Origin: Pochonia chlamydosporia 170
Lineage: Eukaryota > Ascomycota > Sordariomycetes > Hypocreales > Clavicipitaceae
Direction of reading: 5' to 3'
Assembly: GCF_001653235.2 (NCBI RefSeq)
Contig: NC_035795.1
Coordinates: forward strand, 1,736,001 to 1,800,000
Length of the DNA stretch: 64,000 nucleotides
The translations under genes and the position numbers were made by a program. The notes under the pieces are model-generated. The model was given only the letters and a program-made list of their open reading frames with translations, was not told where the DNA came from and ran no database searches. Below, piece after piece: positions 11,401-22,861 of this stretch; position 1 is the stretch's first letter, and every line of letters begins with the position of its first letter.

Positions 11401-14400
11401 ATCACAGTGCCGGAAAAACTATTTCAAAATTCCTGAACCACTTCCCTACCGTACATGTGGAGGCTGAAATTGCACCTTTGAACCGAGATGTTCTTCGAAT
11501 AAAACTCTACGTTATCCCTGATTTTTCGTGGAAGGACCAGATTCACGGAACTTCCGAATCATTCTACATCTGGGTCGAGAACTCCGATACATCGGAGATC
11601 TATCACAATGAATTCTTTATCCTTAACAGGCGAAAGCTTCATGACGAACACGAGCTTAATTTTACAATTCCCTTGTCAGATCCTCTACCAACACAGATTT
11701 ATGTACGAGCAGTGTCTGATAGATGGCTTGGTGCTGAAACGGTGACGCCAGTGTCGTTCCAGCATCTGATTAGGCCAGACACCGAAAGTGTTTATACCGA
11801 TCTTCTCAACTTACAGCCTCTCCCCATTTCAGCTCTCAAGAATCCTGGCCTAGAGGATATTTACGCGCAGCGATTTCAGTTCTTTAATCCAATGCAGACA
11901 CAAATTTTCCACACCTTGTACCACACCGCAGCCAATGTTCTTCTTGGGTCTCCTACTGGTAGTGGTAAAACTGTAGCGGCAGAGCTTGCCATGTGGTGGG
12001 CTTTCCGAGAACGGCCCAAGTCTAAGGTGGTTTATATTGCTCCAATGAAAGCTCTTGTTCGTGAACGAGTCAAGGACTGGGGAAAGAGACTTGCACGGCC
12101 GCTAGGACTCAAGATTGTTGAGTTGACTGGTGATAATACTCCGGACACGAAGACCATCAAAGATGCGGATATTATCATTACCACTCCTGAGAAGTGGGAC
12201 GGCATTTCGCGTTCTTGGCAGACAAGAGGATATGTCAGACAGGTTTCCTTGGTAATCATTGACGAGATTCATTTGCTTGCTGGAGATCGCGGGCCTATTT
12301 TGGAAATCATCGTATCTCGTAAGTCTATTTGCCGATCCTATACTTGCCGCTCCATGTTGGAGGTTGCTGACAGTTCACTAGGTATGAATTACATTTCCTC
12401 ATCAACCAAGAATAAAGTCCGGCTTCTTGGCATGTCCACAGCCTGCGCGAATGCTACCGATTTGGGGAGCTGGCTTGGCGTGAAAGAAGGTCTGTTCAAC
12501 TTTAAGCACTCTGTTCGTCCCGTGCCATTGGAATTGTATATCGATGGGTTCCCTGAAATACGGGGATTTTGTCCCCTGATGCAGTCCATGAATCGTCCCA
12601 CATTCCTCGCCATCAAAAACCATAGCCCCGACAAGCCTGTCATTGTCTTTGTTGCTTCTCGACGGCAGACACGCCTCACAGCCAAAGACCTCATCAACTT
12701 CTGTGGCATGGAAGACAATCCTCGGCGCTTCTTGCGCATGGATGAAGAAGACCTACAACTCAACCTCGCTCGCGTCAAAGACGATGCCCTCAAGGAAGCC
12801 ATCAATTTTGGCATCGGGCTCCATCACGCTGGTCTGGTTGAGTCAGACCGTCAACTCTCGGAAGAGCTCTTCCTCAACAATAAAATTCAAATCCTTGTGG
12901 CAACCAGTACCCTGGCGTGGGGCGTCAACCTACCCGCGCACCTTGTCGTCGTAAAAGGAACCCAGTTCTATGACGCCAAGATAGAAGGTTACAAAGATAT
13001 GGACCTCACAGATGTCCTTCAAATGCTCGGTCGAGCGGGGCGTCCTCAGTTTGACAACTCTGGTGTGGCCAGAATCTTCACCCAGGACTCCAAAAAGGAT
13101 TTTTATAAACACTTCCTCCACACTGGCTTCCCGGTTGAGTCTTCTCTCCATACTGTCCTCGATAACCATCTCTGCGCCGAAGTTTCAGCCGAGACCATTG
13201 TTACGAAGCAAGACGCGCTAGACTACTTGACTTGGACATTTTTCTTCCGCCGGTTGCACAAGAATCCATCGTACTACGGTTTAGAGCTCTCTGCCGAGGA
13301 ACACTCTACTATTGCTGCACAACAGCTTGCCAATGAGTACATGGTCGAAATGGTCAACAAGTCTCTCAGCGAACTTGCCGAGTCTAGATGTGTTGAGGTG
13401 TTTCCGAATGGAGACGTAGACCCCACGCCTCTCGGCAAGATCATGAGTTACTACTATCTCTCACACAAGACAATAAGGCATCTGGTCCGGCACGCGAAAT
13501 CACAGGCTTCATTCCTCGATGTGCTATCGTGGATGTCCCGTGCCATCGAGTACGACGAATTGCCTGTCCGTCATAATGAAGATCTTATCAATGACACACT
13601 GTCTTCAAATCTTCCGTACCCGGGACATGCATTTGGGCTGCCTATGTGGGATCCCCATGTTAAGGCGTTCTTGTTACTACAAGCACACATGTCGAGGATT
13701 GAGCTCCCCATCACCGATTACGTAGGTGACCAGACATCAGTCCTTGACCAGGCCATTCGAATCATTCAGGCCTCTATCGATGTTCTCACGGAACTAGGCT
13801 ACTTGTCATCGTGCATGCAAATGATCACCCTTTTGCAATGTATCAAATCCGCGCGATGGTCGACAGACCCCGTTTTGTCTATCCTTCCTGGCGTCGAGCC
13901 TGAATCGGTCAAAGATGACATGCCACTCAGCAGACTGAGCGCACTAAAGCCAGGCGAGGTCAATCATTTATCCAGGAAGCTTGGGCTCAAGACGACCCAA
14001 GAACAGTCCCGGTTTTCTCGAGCAGTGTCCCTGCTGCCCAACGTATCCATCTCGGCTGCGGATGTCACGGCACTTTCTATAACAGTGAACATCAAGCGTG
14101 TCAACCCTCTCGTGGATAGGGATGCTCGCATCTACGCCCCGAAATTTCCTAAGCCACAGACAGAAGGCTGGTTTGTCATCATTGCGGATACAACGAGGGA
14201 TGAAGTCATCGCCGTGAAGAGAGCGACATGGGCATCACCGGGTATGAAGTCTCTTGGCCAGGGCAGCACACCATTTGCCAAGTCGGTGATCAAGTTGCCC
14301 GAGGCGGTGGACGGGCAAGCCAGAAAAGTAGATGTATTGGTGGTAAGCGATAGCTATGTAGGTCTGGAGCATAAGCTTGACGGCGTGGATGTTCCTGGAA

Positions 14401-14447
14401 TGCCAAAGGTGGATGACGGGGTTGACATAAAGAAGGGGAAAGTCTGA
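8409..14447 (+). CDS. SLH1: RQT-complex tandem helicase Slh1 (ASCC3/Brr2-like)
   Basis: Exons 8409-9317, 9384-12318 and 12382-14447 join to 1969 residues, almost exactly the size of yeast Slh1 (1967). The order is an acidic N-terminus, helicase cassette 1 (motif I PTGA-GKT at 300-306, split by intron 1; motif II DEVH at 421-424; SATLPN), a Sec63-type domain, helicase cassette 2 (PTGSGKT near 1160, DEIH near 1262) and a second Sec63 domain. Slh1 is the Ski2-like ATPase of the ribosome-quality-control trigger complex, which splits collided ribosomes. Brr2, the spliceosomal relative, is longer and carries other motif II variants. Intron 2 is 63 nt, 3n and stop-free; removing it restores IVSR-MNYISS. 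Intron 1 has the branch point ACTAAC. Confidence 0.95.
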
Positions 14448-15051
14448 ACTACTCTTGTTGTGTGAGTACACACACGCCCGGTGGCACTCTGAACTCACAA
14501 CATCGATTGGGACGCGATCTCATGTACCTAGGTATGCACGAAGCAAAATACGCGTTGTACTGGATTAAAAAGGGTGGGTGTCTCGCGACGCAAGCCTTTC
14601 GGCGCCTATATATCGAACAGGAGAACAAATGACCAAATTCACATAAAATCCAAGAGTAGAACTGCCTCCAACTAAAAAGAATTGGCAATTGCAAGCAACG
14701 TAATGCCATCAATAAACCGGTCGCGTGTACAAGACGCACGGCCACGCAGCCTCGAGTCAATAGTAACAAGGGAAGACGAAGCGCCACTCAAATGCACAAA
14801 ATTTACGCAAAAGACGTGCCACCGTGAAGTAGACTGGAAAGAAAAAGAAGGTTGGCAAACACAAAAAACCTTGCGCGACACCTTGCTCAGCAATGAAAAC
14901 AAACATGAACACCGAACGGGTATCTTTGGCAAATCCCTTCAGGTCCAGCCCGAAAGCTGTACTCTTGCCCAATATGTCCCCCTCATTGTATCCAACAATC
15001 TCCTGTTCGTGCGGGGATATCAATTCGATGCCGCCTTCATTTGGCGACGTA
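14448..15051. other. intergenic, convergent 3' regions of SLH1 and the Rab gene
   Basis: About 600 bases between two converging genes. A CCTAGG palindrome flanked by TA lies at 14527-14532. No gene is seen; longer plus-strand frames here run antisense into the Rab gene and are shadows. Confidence 0.5.
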
Positions 15052-16090
15052 TTAGCAACACCTGCGACGAGGTTTCGGGGATTCGTCAAGTTGATTCTGC
15101 TCCTGTGCCGTGGCTCCTGTTCGGTCAATCGTCACGGCGGGAGAAAACGCAGGCGAAAATAGCCAGCTTCTCCTGTCCCGCCCTACACGGAAGCTGCCTC
15201 TTGGATTCACGCCGTCAAAATACCCTCCGTCCATGCCAGTTTCGTAACCAGGCGTGCCTGGAGTTGCGGTCGCCAACAGAAGGGCTTGCTGCATCTTGCG
15301 GTTTTGTTCCACCAATTTCCTGGCAACAACTCGAAAGACTTCTTCCACACCCTCCCCGCTTTCGGCGCTGATTTCATGGCAGGCATCCCAGCCAACTTCC
15401 TGAGCCCAGAATCCTGAGCTACGCTTAGAACTTGGAGTCCGCGGTTCAACATTTGGCATGGAGCCAGGACCGTTAAGTGGCGTGGCCGTCGGAGGTGGCG
15501 TACTGCCTAGACCTGGAGCCAAGTTTTCGGCAACATATGCAATGCATCGCTCAAAGGGGACCTGTCGAGCGGAAGGGTCACGCGCGACAATGTCGGCCTT
15601 GGTTCCCACAACGTGTAGAACAACGTCATTGGGCAAGTTGCGACGAAGTTCGGTGAGCCAAACGCCCATCTCAGCAAATGACTGTGCATCAGTAATGCTA
15701 TAGCACAGGATGCAAGCGTTGGCGCCGCGATAGTATAGCCGTGATATAGACCGAAATCTTTCCTGGCCGGCTGGGGGGTTGTTAGCACTGCGCGAAACTG
15801 TGAAAGAGGCGAGAAGTGGCCGTTTGGTAGGTACAACGCTCCCACCGTGATGGGGGTTGGACAAGAGGAGAAGACAGAATTGAATCATAGCACGAACCTG
15901 TATCCCAAATCTGGAGTCGAACCATGGTGTCGGTATCAGTATCGACAACACGTTTCGTCAAGAAGCTTGCGCCAACTGTAGATGTTATTTGGGAAGGGTT
16001 AAACGCCCCTTTACAGTACCGCATGACAAGGGAGGTCTTGCCCACGCCTTGAGCGCCGAGGACCACTATCTTGGCCTCAAGTGATGACAT
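15052..16090 (-). CDS. atypical Rab-family small GTPase
   Basis: Two exons, 16090-15898 and 15770-15052, separated by a 127-nt intron inside the switch II region (WDT|AGQERF), give 303 residues. G1 is GAQGVGKTS (12-20), G3 is DTAGQE, G4 is TKAD (121-124, Thr in place of the usual Asn) and G5 is SAE (199-201). The last residues, PRRRCC, form a geranylgeranylation signal, so the protein should cycle on a vesicle membrane with Rab escort protein and GDI. A Pro/Ser/Thr-rich insertion of about 35 residues (150-185) between G4 and G5, plus an 80-residue tail, make it much longer than the usual 200-220 residues. Which pathway it serves cannot be assigned from motifs alone. Confidence 0.9.
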
Positions 16091-17461
16091 GGTGTGTTTT
16101 GTCGCAGTTGTAATGTTTGATAAGCACAACCTACAGTGAACTGTGAAGGTATAGCTGCCCGAGGACAAAGAAGCACTGTGTTATGTCTCCAGCGACTGAA
16201 GTGTGAGGTTTTTGCTATCAAACGTGGCGAGGTGAGGTGCTGCTGTGGCGCGAGGCAGTATGTACAGCAAACCCAAGGGCCTAGGAAGTTGTGTGCAATA
16301 AACGCAAACCGGGCGTGGCTACAAAGGAGGACGACTTTTTTTATCGCATTGTTGTGTCGGCTTCAGCGAAGGATAGGTGTGGGCATAGGGCGGGCATCAA
16401 CCTGCACTCTCATGGTTGTCACGATGGCGGATGATGTCGTCTGGTGTTTGCACAGGGAATTTGGTGTTGCCGCGAGGACAAAAGATGAGAATGGAAGCAA
16501 ATATACTGTGGCTCCCAGTCGCAGAGTGGAGAGAAAAATAGAAAGGACGATTTCGGTCGAATCTACTCTTGTATGAAATATAGACCGGTATGCCCAAAGA
16601 GCAATAGAATGAATTTTTCCGAGGAAAAGGTAATGCTGGATCAGAGAGCGGCGACACGAAACTAGAATAAAGCGAGGTTGAGGTTGAGATTGAGATTAAG
16701 GCGGGGTTGGCCAACATGGACCCAGATGCAGAAGCGCACATGCAGCTGCTGGTGCGAATGTACAGGCAGGTCACGTCTGGTCTGACCTGGTCTGTCGCGT
16801 CTGGTCTCATCAATCAGAGGTCACGCCGCACTTTCAGCGCCATCTGTTGACAAGGGAAGGAGCGGCCGAGGCGGCTGAACAGTCAATAGCGGGCAGTCAT
16901 GACATCAATTGATCGAATGGTCTCAATGGTTGTCTCACCACTCACTCAGTGTGCAGGGAATCTCTCTACAGTCAACTAGTGGCTCGACGGCTGGTGGCGA
17001 GGCAGTTTACTAAGGCGCTCCTTCCCTCGCTCCAGCCTCTTGTGTCCATGTCGGTGTTTCGGCCATGGGCGGTCGTCACGAATCACGACGAGGGCATAAC
17101 GAGTTGGCGCTAGCAATAGCTTCAAGTTGAGAAGAAAAGGCTGCACGCTTTTCCGTAGCATCTACAAGAAGATTAAATTTCAAGCACCTGAAAGAACACA
17201 GACACATGCTCACGCTCACTTAAATACAGTACCGTTAGAAGCCCAGTCAGTCCCACCCCATGCCGCCACTTGAACAATTAGCCTCCCACAGCCTGTCAAC
17301 GTCACTGTGCTTGACTTCTCACCTCGTCAACATACACCGCCTCGGCATTCACCATTAAGATATGATCACAAATGTTGGCCTGGAGCCATCGGACGGAATG
17401 GCCGTGACGTTGTACTTTGTGCCTTGTGCCTTTGCCTCGTGCGGATATTCGCAGTGTTGGA
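16091..17461. other. Rab gene upstream region and NLR 3' flank
   Basis: About 1.4 kb without a supported gene. A short tract at about 16767-16806 repeats TCTGGTCTG-type words and lies upstream of the Rab gene. The stretch 16674-16700 repeats GAGGTTGAGATTGAGAT-like words. Small frames on both strands carry no recognisable product. Confidence 0.5.
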
Positions 17462-20400
17462 CTATTGTGAACCATGCGAACTCTCATCCTGCTCCTCATC
17501 CTCTTCCTCTGACGGATAGTTCTCCGGCCGTGCCTCTTTCATTATGGCCAGGAGATCCGACTTACAGCCATCAACACGACTTCTACTGATGCGCTCAGAC
17601 GAGTTGATGCACAAGTAGCCGTCGTCTATGTACAAACTGACTTGTTCATTGAAACTCCTGTGAAGAAGAATCCTGTATAGAGATGCCGCCTTTGGACCAC
17701 TGAGAAGACTATGGTAGACACTGTCGTGCTGCCTCAGTAACTGCTCCGCGTTCAATTGGATGCTCCTCTCCTCGTCTTCAAGACGATCAGCGAGTGCAAG
17801 AAGAATATCATCTGACAGGTTTGCCGGCCGTGCCAAACCACCAACAGCTGAAACACCCCTTCTCTCAAGCAACTGTTGCGGCAGGGACCTGAATCTATAG
17901 AGCCTCTGCTGGTTATACAGAGCTGCAATCGTGGCCGTTCTCACCCTTGCGGTCTCATCATGGAGCATATTTGCCAAATCTCGTAGAATCTTGTCTCCCA
18001 AGTTGCGTTGGAATCCCAGAGTCTCAACGGCAGCCACTCGTATCGGGATTTCTATATCTGTAAGTTTTGCTGCTATCGCTTGCACGATGTTTTCTTCCAA
18101 GTCATTTCGGAGCCCTAGACCCTTGAGAATCATCACAGTATCGCTGTAGTCTATCTCGTCCGCAAGTCGGTCCGCAACTCTCTGTACGAGGGGTTTGGAT
18201 GGATTGGTTATGCTGCCTAAAGTAAGGTAAGCAGCCCAACGAACCTGGACTTGCTCATCTTTAAGTCGTTCAGCTACTGCGTCCACGACATTGTCAGGTA
18301 TGGTGTATTCGCCACGGCCGTTCAAAGCGTACACGGCTCTTTCTCGGTACTCCGCGTGTTCGCTTGTAGACATTGCCACTACTGCTTTACACATCGTGTC
18401 AGGTAATGTTCTGAAGTTCTTATGCACGACGTCATTGGCAGCATCCCATATATCCTCTTGTCTATCCCACTGGCTATCAAAAGCCACTTGCAAAAGTCTC
18501 TCTGGCAAGGAGCCTCGATTGGCCCAACAACGGAGTGCATGAAGTCGGACCTCCTGATCCTGATTTTCGAATGATGCCGCGATTAACTCTAGATTCTCTT
18601 CTTGTAGGCTGTCCTGCTTATTCAGTATTGTGATAGCCGCTTTGCGTACATCTGCCTCTTGGTCCTCGAGCCGTTTTATAATCATCCCCAAGACCTCCTT
18701 TGTTAGAACTGGTCTTTCGCCTAAAGCATTCATAGCAGCGATTCGAACAGAGGGGTTACCGTCACCCAACTGTGCTTCTATAACTTTCCAGACATCCTCT
18801 TTTAGATCTGATCGTTGGGATAAACTTCCGATGGCCGCGATTCGTACAGAGGGTTTACCGTCACCCAACTGTGCTTCTATAAGTCGCCTGACATCATCTG
18901 TTAAATCTGATCGTTGGGATGAGCTTCTGATGGCGGCTATTCGCACGTCTGCCTCCTCATCTCTGAGCCGCTCGGCAAGTCTCTGTACAATCGTGGTTGC
19001 AAAAGGTCGAAAGGTGATAAGAGTATCAATAGCCGCTATTCGAACGGGGGCATAGTCGTCGTCGAACCGCGCCTCCATAGCTTGCAAGACCTCCCCTATC
19101 AAGTCTGATCGCTGGCTTAGATTCTTGATAGCAGCTATTCGCACATCAGCCTCCTTGTCTGTCAGCCTCGCTGCTAAGGCCCGCTGACTTTCACCTGGCA
19201 AACTTAATTGCAAACATAAGATTTCGATGGCAGCAATGCGGACAGAAGCCGGCTCGCCCTCAAGTTGCGCTCCTACTGCCAGCAGGCTATTGTCGGACAA
19301 GTCTGACCGGTGCATCAGAGTAGAAGTGGCGGCACTCTGCACGGCTTCTGCTTCATGGCTGAGATTAAACGCTATTTTTTGAAGAACCGCATCTGGCAAC
19401 CATGGTTGCGAACCCAATGTATGTATAGCGGCTTGTCGAAGAGCTGGATTCGAATCGTTAAGCAGGACTGTTACTGCCTCCTGTGTTGCCTTTTCTAAAT
19501 TTAATCCCCACAAGACTCGAACCGCCGCCTCGCGAAGTGAGTCGTCTTTGCTTGTCAGCCAGGATACCACTATTTCTTGAAGTCTCTCAGGTATTCTGGA
19601 ATGCCCGGATTTAGATAGGATCTTGTAGATGGCAGTTTGTATATCCTGTGGCATATTTTTGAGTTCTGCTGCCAGCATTTGCAAAGACGTCTGGGGCATT
19701 CCCTCTCCCTTTTGCAAGACCTCAGCCGCGAACCCCTTTACGAGTTCATCCTGGTCATCATCCGCGATCCATGATATCACTGTCTGCAGAATCTCGTCTG
19801 GTAGGATGGAAGCTTTGTTCAGGGCCTTGTAAGCATCCCAAGCCACTATGGGGTTTTCTGCAAAAGCCGCAATCTTGTCGGCTGCTATCCGTAAAATGCA
19901 CGGTCTCTTTTGTGTTGAAATGCTTGTATTGAGCCAAACCGCTCGCTCGTCGTCACCAGTCACTTCGAGAAAGACACTTTGCAGTGCAGACTCGGGCATT
20001 TCCGGCTCATCTGCCAGGCGCATGCAGCCAGTGAAAGGATACTCAAAGCGCATCCATTCAAAAAGCTTTCTTTCCAGGCGTCCGCGAGTTCTTTGAATCT
20101 TATTGTCTTCTGTTGTCAGCGCAGCTTGACCTGGCAAGCCACCCGTCACTTCAGCGAGGCAATGCATTACGAGCCGTTGATGAACTGGACCTAAGAGATC
20201 GAGTGGTTCCTCCTCGATCATCTTGATGAAGCTCCACACCTGGGACCTTTCATTTTCGCTGTCAAGCAGGCCTGCAACAAACCGCCAAAATATGTTAAAG
20301 TGACCAGTATACTTGCGAGTTCGCAGAAATAATGCAACGCTGATATCCTCTGCTGATGTAATCCGGCTCGCCTCATCACGAAATTTGAGAACTTGAAGCT

Positions 20401-22861
20401 GTGGATCTTGAGTTTTCCATTTCCGCACGAAGTAGCGCGCAGCAAAGTACTCTTGAAAAGTAAGGTGTATAAAGTCGTAGTGGTGGTGGGATTCGTCAAA
20501 TGACGGGTCGGAAGTTCGGAGGAAGGAGGTTGACTTCAGGAGCCTCCAACGTAACAAAGTTGGAGTGAATGTGTCATTTACGTCGTCCAGGTGCTTCTGT
20601 TGGAAAGTTGTCAGATTATTGTGCAGCCCAGTAAATGCAAGAGCCTCAAGAAACTCAATCTCTTGCGAGACATGTCTTTCAATCTGTTGCCTTGTGGCAG
20701 ATTTGAGAGTGTCAATTATCGACTCTTCCGTCCCGTGGATCTTTCCTAGTTGCACCATATCCTTCTTCCACAATCTCAGCTCAATCGCTTTATACATGTC
20801 GGTCATCGTGTCTAGTCTATCACCTGCCCCTAGGCCTTGCCAACTGTAACAAAGAGCATCCAGTTGGATTGGGATGCGCGCGAGGCCCTGAATCAGCCGA
20901 TGCTCTTGAATGAAGACTTGGATGTCGTTTGCTGTTGTGGAATCGATAACCGCAGAATCTGGATTCGGAAAGGTCATTGCTATGTAATCTTGCACTTGCT
21001 GTGGATAGAACCCAATAGCCTCCAATTCCAAGTCAATATTTGCAACTGTGCTGGTGGCGTTGACACTCGGCCTAGAGGTGATAATCACATTTGGCTGACG
21101 TAGAAGGTCTCTGAGGAAATGAGATTGTTCGCGGTCACCTTCTAATACGTGGGACACTTCGTCTAGGCCATCCAGAAGAAACAGCGTTCTTGACCCTTGG
21201 CCTCTCACCTCTCGGGCCAATGCATCGGCGAGGTTTTGATGCAGACAAAAACACTCCCCCTGGAACAGTCCTTCCAAAGTGTACACACCTCCCTTCTGTA
21301 TGTCGTCCGGCTTCAGAGTTCGTAAAGGAACCCAAAGAATGCGATCAAACAGCCTTTTCCATTGGGGCCAATTACCTTGAGTAAACTCATACACAATCTT
21401 TTTGCACAGTGTCGTCTTTCCAACTCCTGCCCTTCCTTGGATGAATATTCTTCTTGGGGAGACAGTCCCAAGGGATCCGTCGCGTCGATCGAATATATCG
21501 GATAGCTTAACTTGGATTGCATTCTCGGGTGTCTCAACTTTCTGGCGGGCGAAGAAGGAATAAGAAGGGGGTGGAGCAGAATATACATCGGGGACATTTT
21601 GCATCCACGTGAGAATGTCAAGAAAAGAAAAGGTTGGATTCGATCCTGAAGTGCCAACGTTGACTATAGCGAGATTAATGTAGCATTGATCCATAGGTAG
21701 CTTGGCACCAGAAATCCGAATAATGTTAAGCCGACATGCATCGCTCTTGAGATAGTGTTGCCGGATGAGCTCATCTGCTTCCTGGAGCGGCGTTTTGCCC
21801 TCACGTATTTCTCTCAAAATGCGACTGATTTCTTTCGCAACTTGTTTGTAGTCGCCGCAATCCTGGTTACGAAACTTGTTCATGAGAATATGATTTCGGT
21901 CGAGCCGCTCGGACTGAAATGCCCCCCCAGCATTTGCTGAGCTCTGATCAACCAACTAGCAAAGGTTCAGCAAACATACTGCGACGACAGAGCACTGGCC
22001 CAGGAAAGACTGTAAACTCACCGTCTTGGCTCTATAACAGTAGAACGCAATCCACCAAGATTGACATGCCAACAACGTCCATGCGAAAAACTTCCCATGG
22101 TTGAATAAGTGAGAAGAAACGATGAGAAAAGCCCACAGCCAACGAACCCGTTTTAAAAACATCCAAGATAAGTGGACTTTGGCAAACAGACTCGTCTCAC
22201 GGGCTTCCCAGAAAGTGAAAACATGGTACTCCTCTATACGCGCCCGGGAGGTAAATTCTTGCACGAGTTCTTCCCCAGTCTTTGTGTCTTTAGCATAGTC
22301 GACCAGCTCTGTCACATTCTGATCCATGACCGACGCAACAACCTTCAAGGCAGCGTCTGGTATATAGTTGTACGAAGTTCCCTTGAACGGAGTGGCAAGA
22401 AAAACAATGCCGCGGGTCGCTTTTATAAGCGAAGGCGAATCGGTCTTCTCTTGAGTGCTCTTCTCGATCCGGAGAGCCTTGATCAAGATAATCCCGCCGA
22501 GGCATGAAGCGATGAAGAACATTCGTCTTGCCATTCCACCCTCCCCGTCTGACGCCAAATGCTGCTGCATGCAGCGGAGAAAGCGCTCGGCTGACTCCTT
22601 CAGAGTTGTCGAGACGCCGCTCTGAAAAAGATCAGCTGGCCAATTGCACATGAAAATTCGGGCTGCCCCGACTTCTCGAGGAAGCATATCTGCGTGTGCA
22701 AGCCAGTTAACGGAGGTCTGAAGGTCGCGGTCCTTGAACGTCCAAGTGTGTGGCGCGTTGGTGTCAAGGCCATGAATTGCAATGATGTCAATGTCTGTTT
22801 CGACATCAGTACCCTCAGGCCGATACACGGGGATAAGATGAACGCCATGGTCGCGGTCCAT
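17462..22861 (-). CDS. NOD-like receptor: alpha/beta-hydrolase, hydrophobic segment, NACHT, HEAT-like repeats
   Basis: Exons 22861-22022 and 21955-17462 join over a 66-nt intron (donor GTGAGT, branch TGCTGAAC, acceptor CTAG) to 1777 residues. The start is the ATG in MDRDHGVHLIPVYRPEG. Residues 20-225 form a SesB-like alpha/beta-hydrolase (HGLD near 30, elbow ASCLGG at 118-123). Residues 235-277 are hydrophobic with one or two possible membrane segments. NACHT follows: P-loop GRAGVGKT (454-461), Walker B LFLLDGLDE (538-546), and LTFQEYFAARYF near 778-789. The rest, about 880-1700, is HEAT-like repeats with core VRIAAI. Fungal STAND proteins of this kind sense non-self or damage and trigger cell death; that role here is inferred from architecture. 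The esterase and NACHT parts could also be read as two adjacent genes. Confidence 0.88.
18738..18935 (-). repeat. two near-identical 99-nt HEAT-repeat units inside the NLR
   Basis: Plus-strand blocks at 18738-18836 and 18837-18935 share long identical runs, including TTACCGTCACCCAACTGTGC and TCTGATCGTTGGGAT, at exactly 99-nt spacing. They encode 33-residue units of the form VRIAAIGSLSQRSDL...EAQLGDG. The neighbouring units share only the VRIAAI core, so this pair is a recent duplication or has been homogenised. Confidence 0.85.
21956..22021 (-). other. 66-nt in-frame intron at the hydrolase/NACHT boundary
   Basis: Donor GTGAGT at 22021, branch TGCTGAAC, acceptor CTAG ending at 21956. Reading straight through stays in frame for 21 codons and stops at the acceptor's own TAG. 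Splicing yields the full receptor; retention yields a 301-residue hydrolase ending in a hydrophobic tail. Confidence 0.75.

Noticed and set aside
14682..15371. 229-codon plus-strand frame over the Rab gene.
   Set aside because: It is antisense to the well-supported second Rab exon.
17462..21955. NACHT-HEAT frame as an independent gene starting at 21955.
   Set aside because: The first codon of that frame is TTG, no ATG occurs before residue 305, and a well-formed intron joins it in frame to the hydrolase exon.
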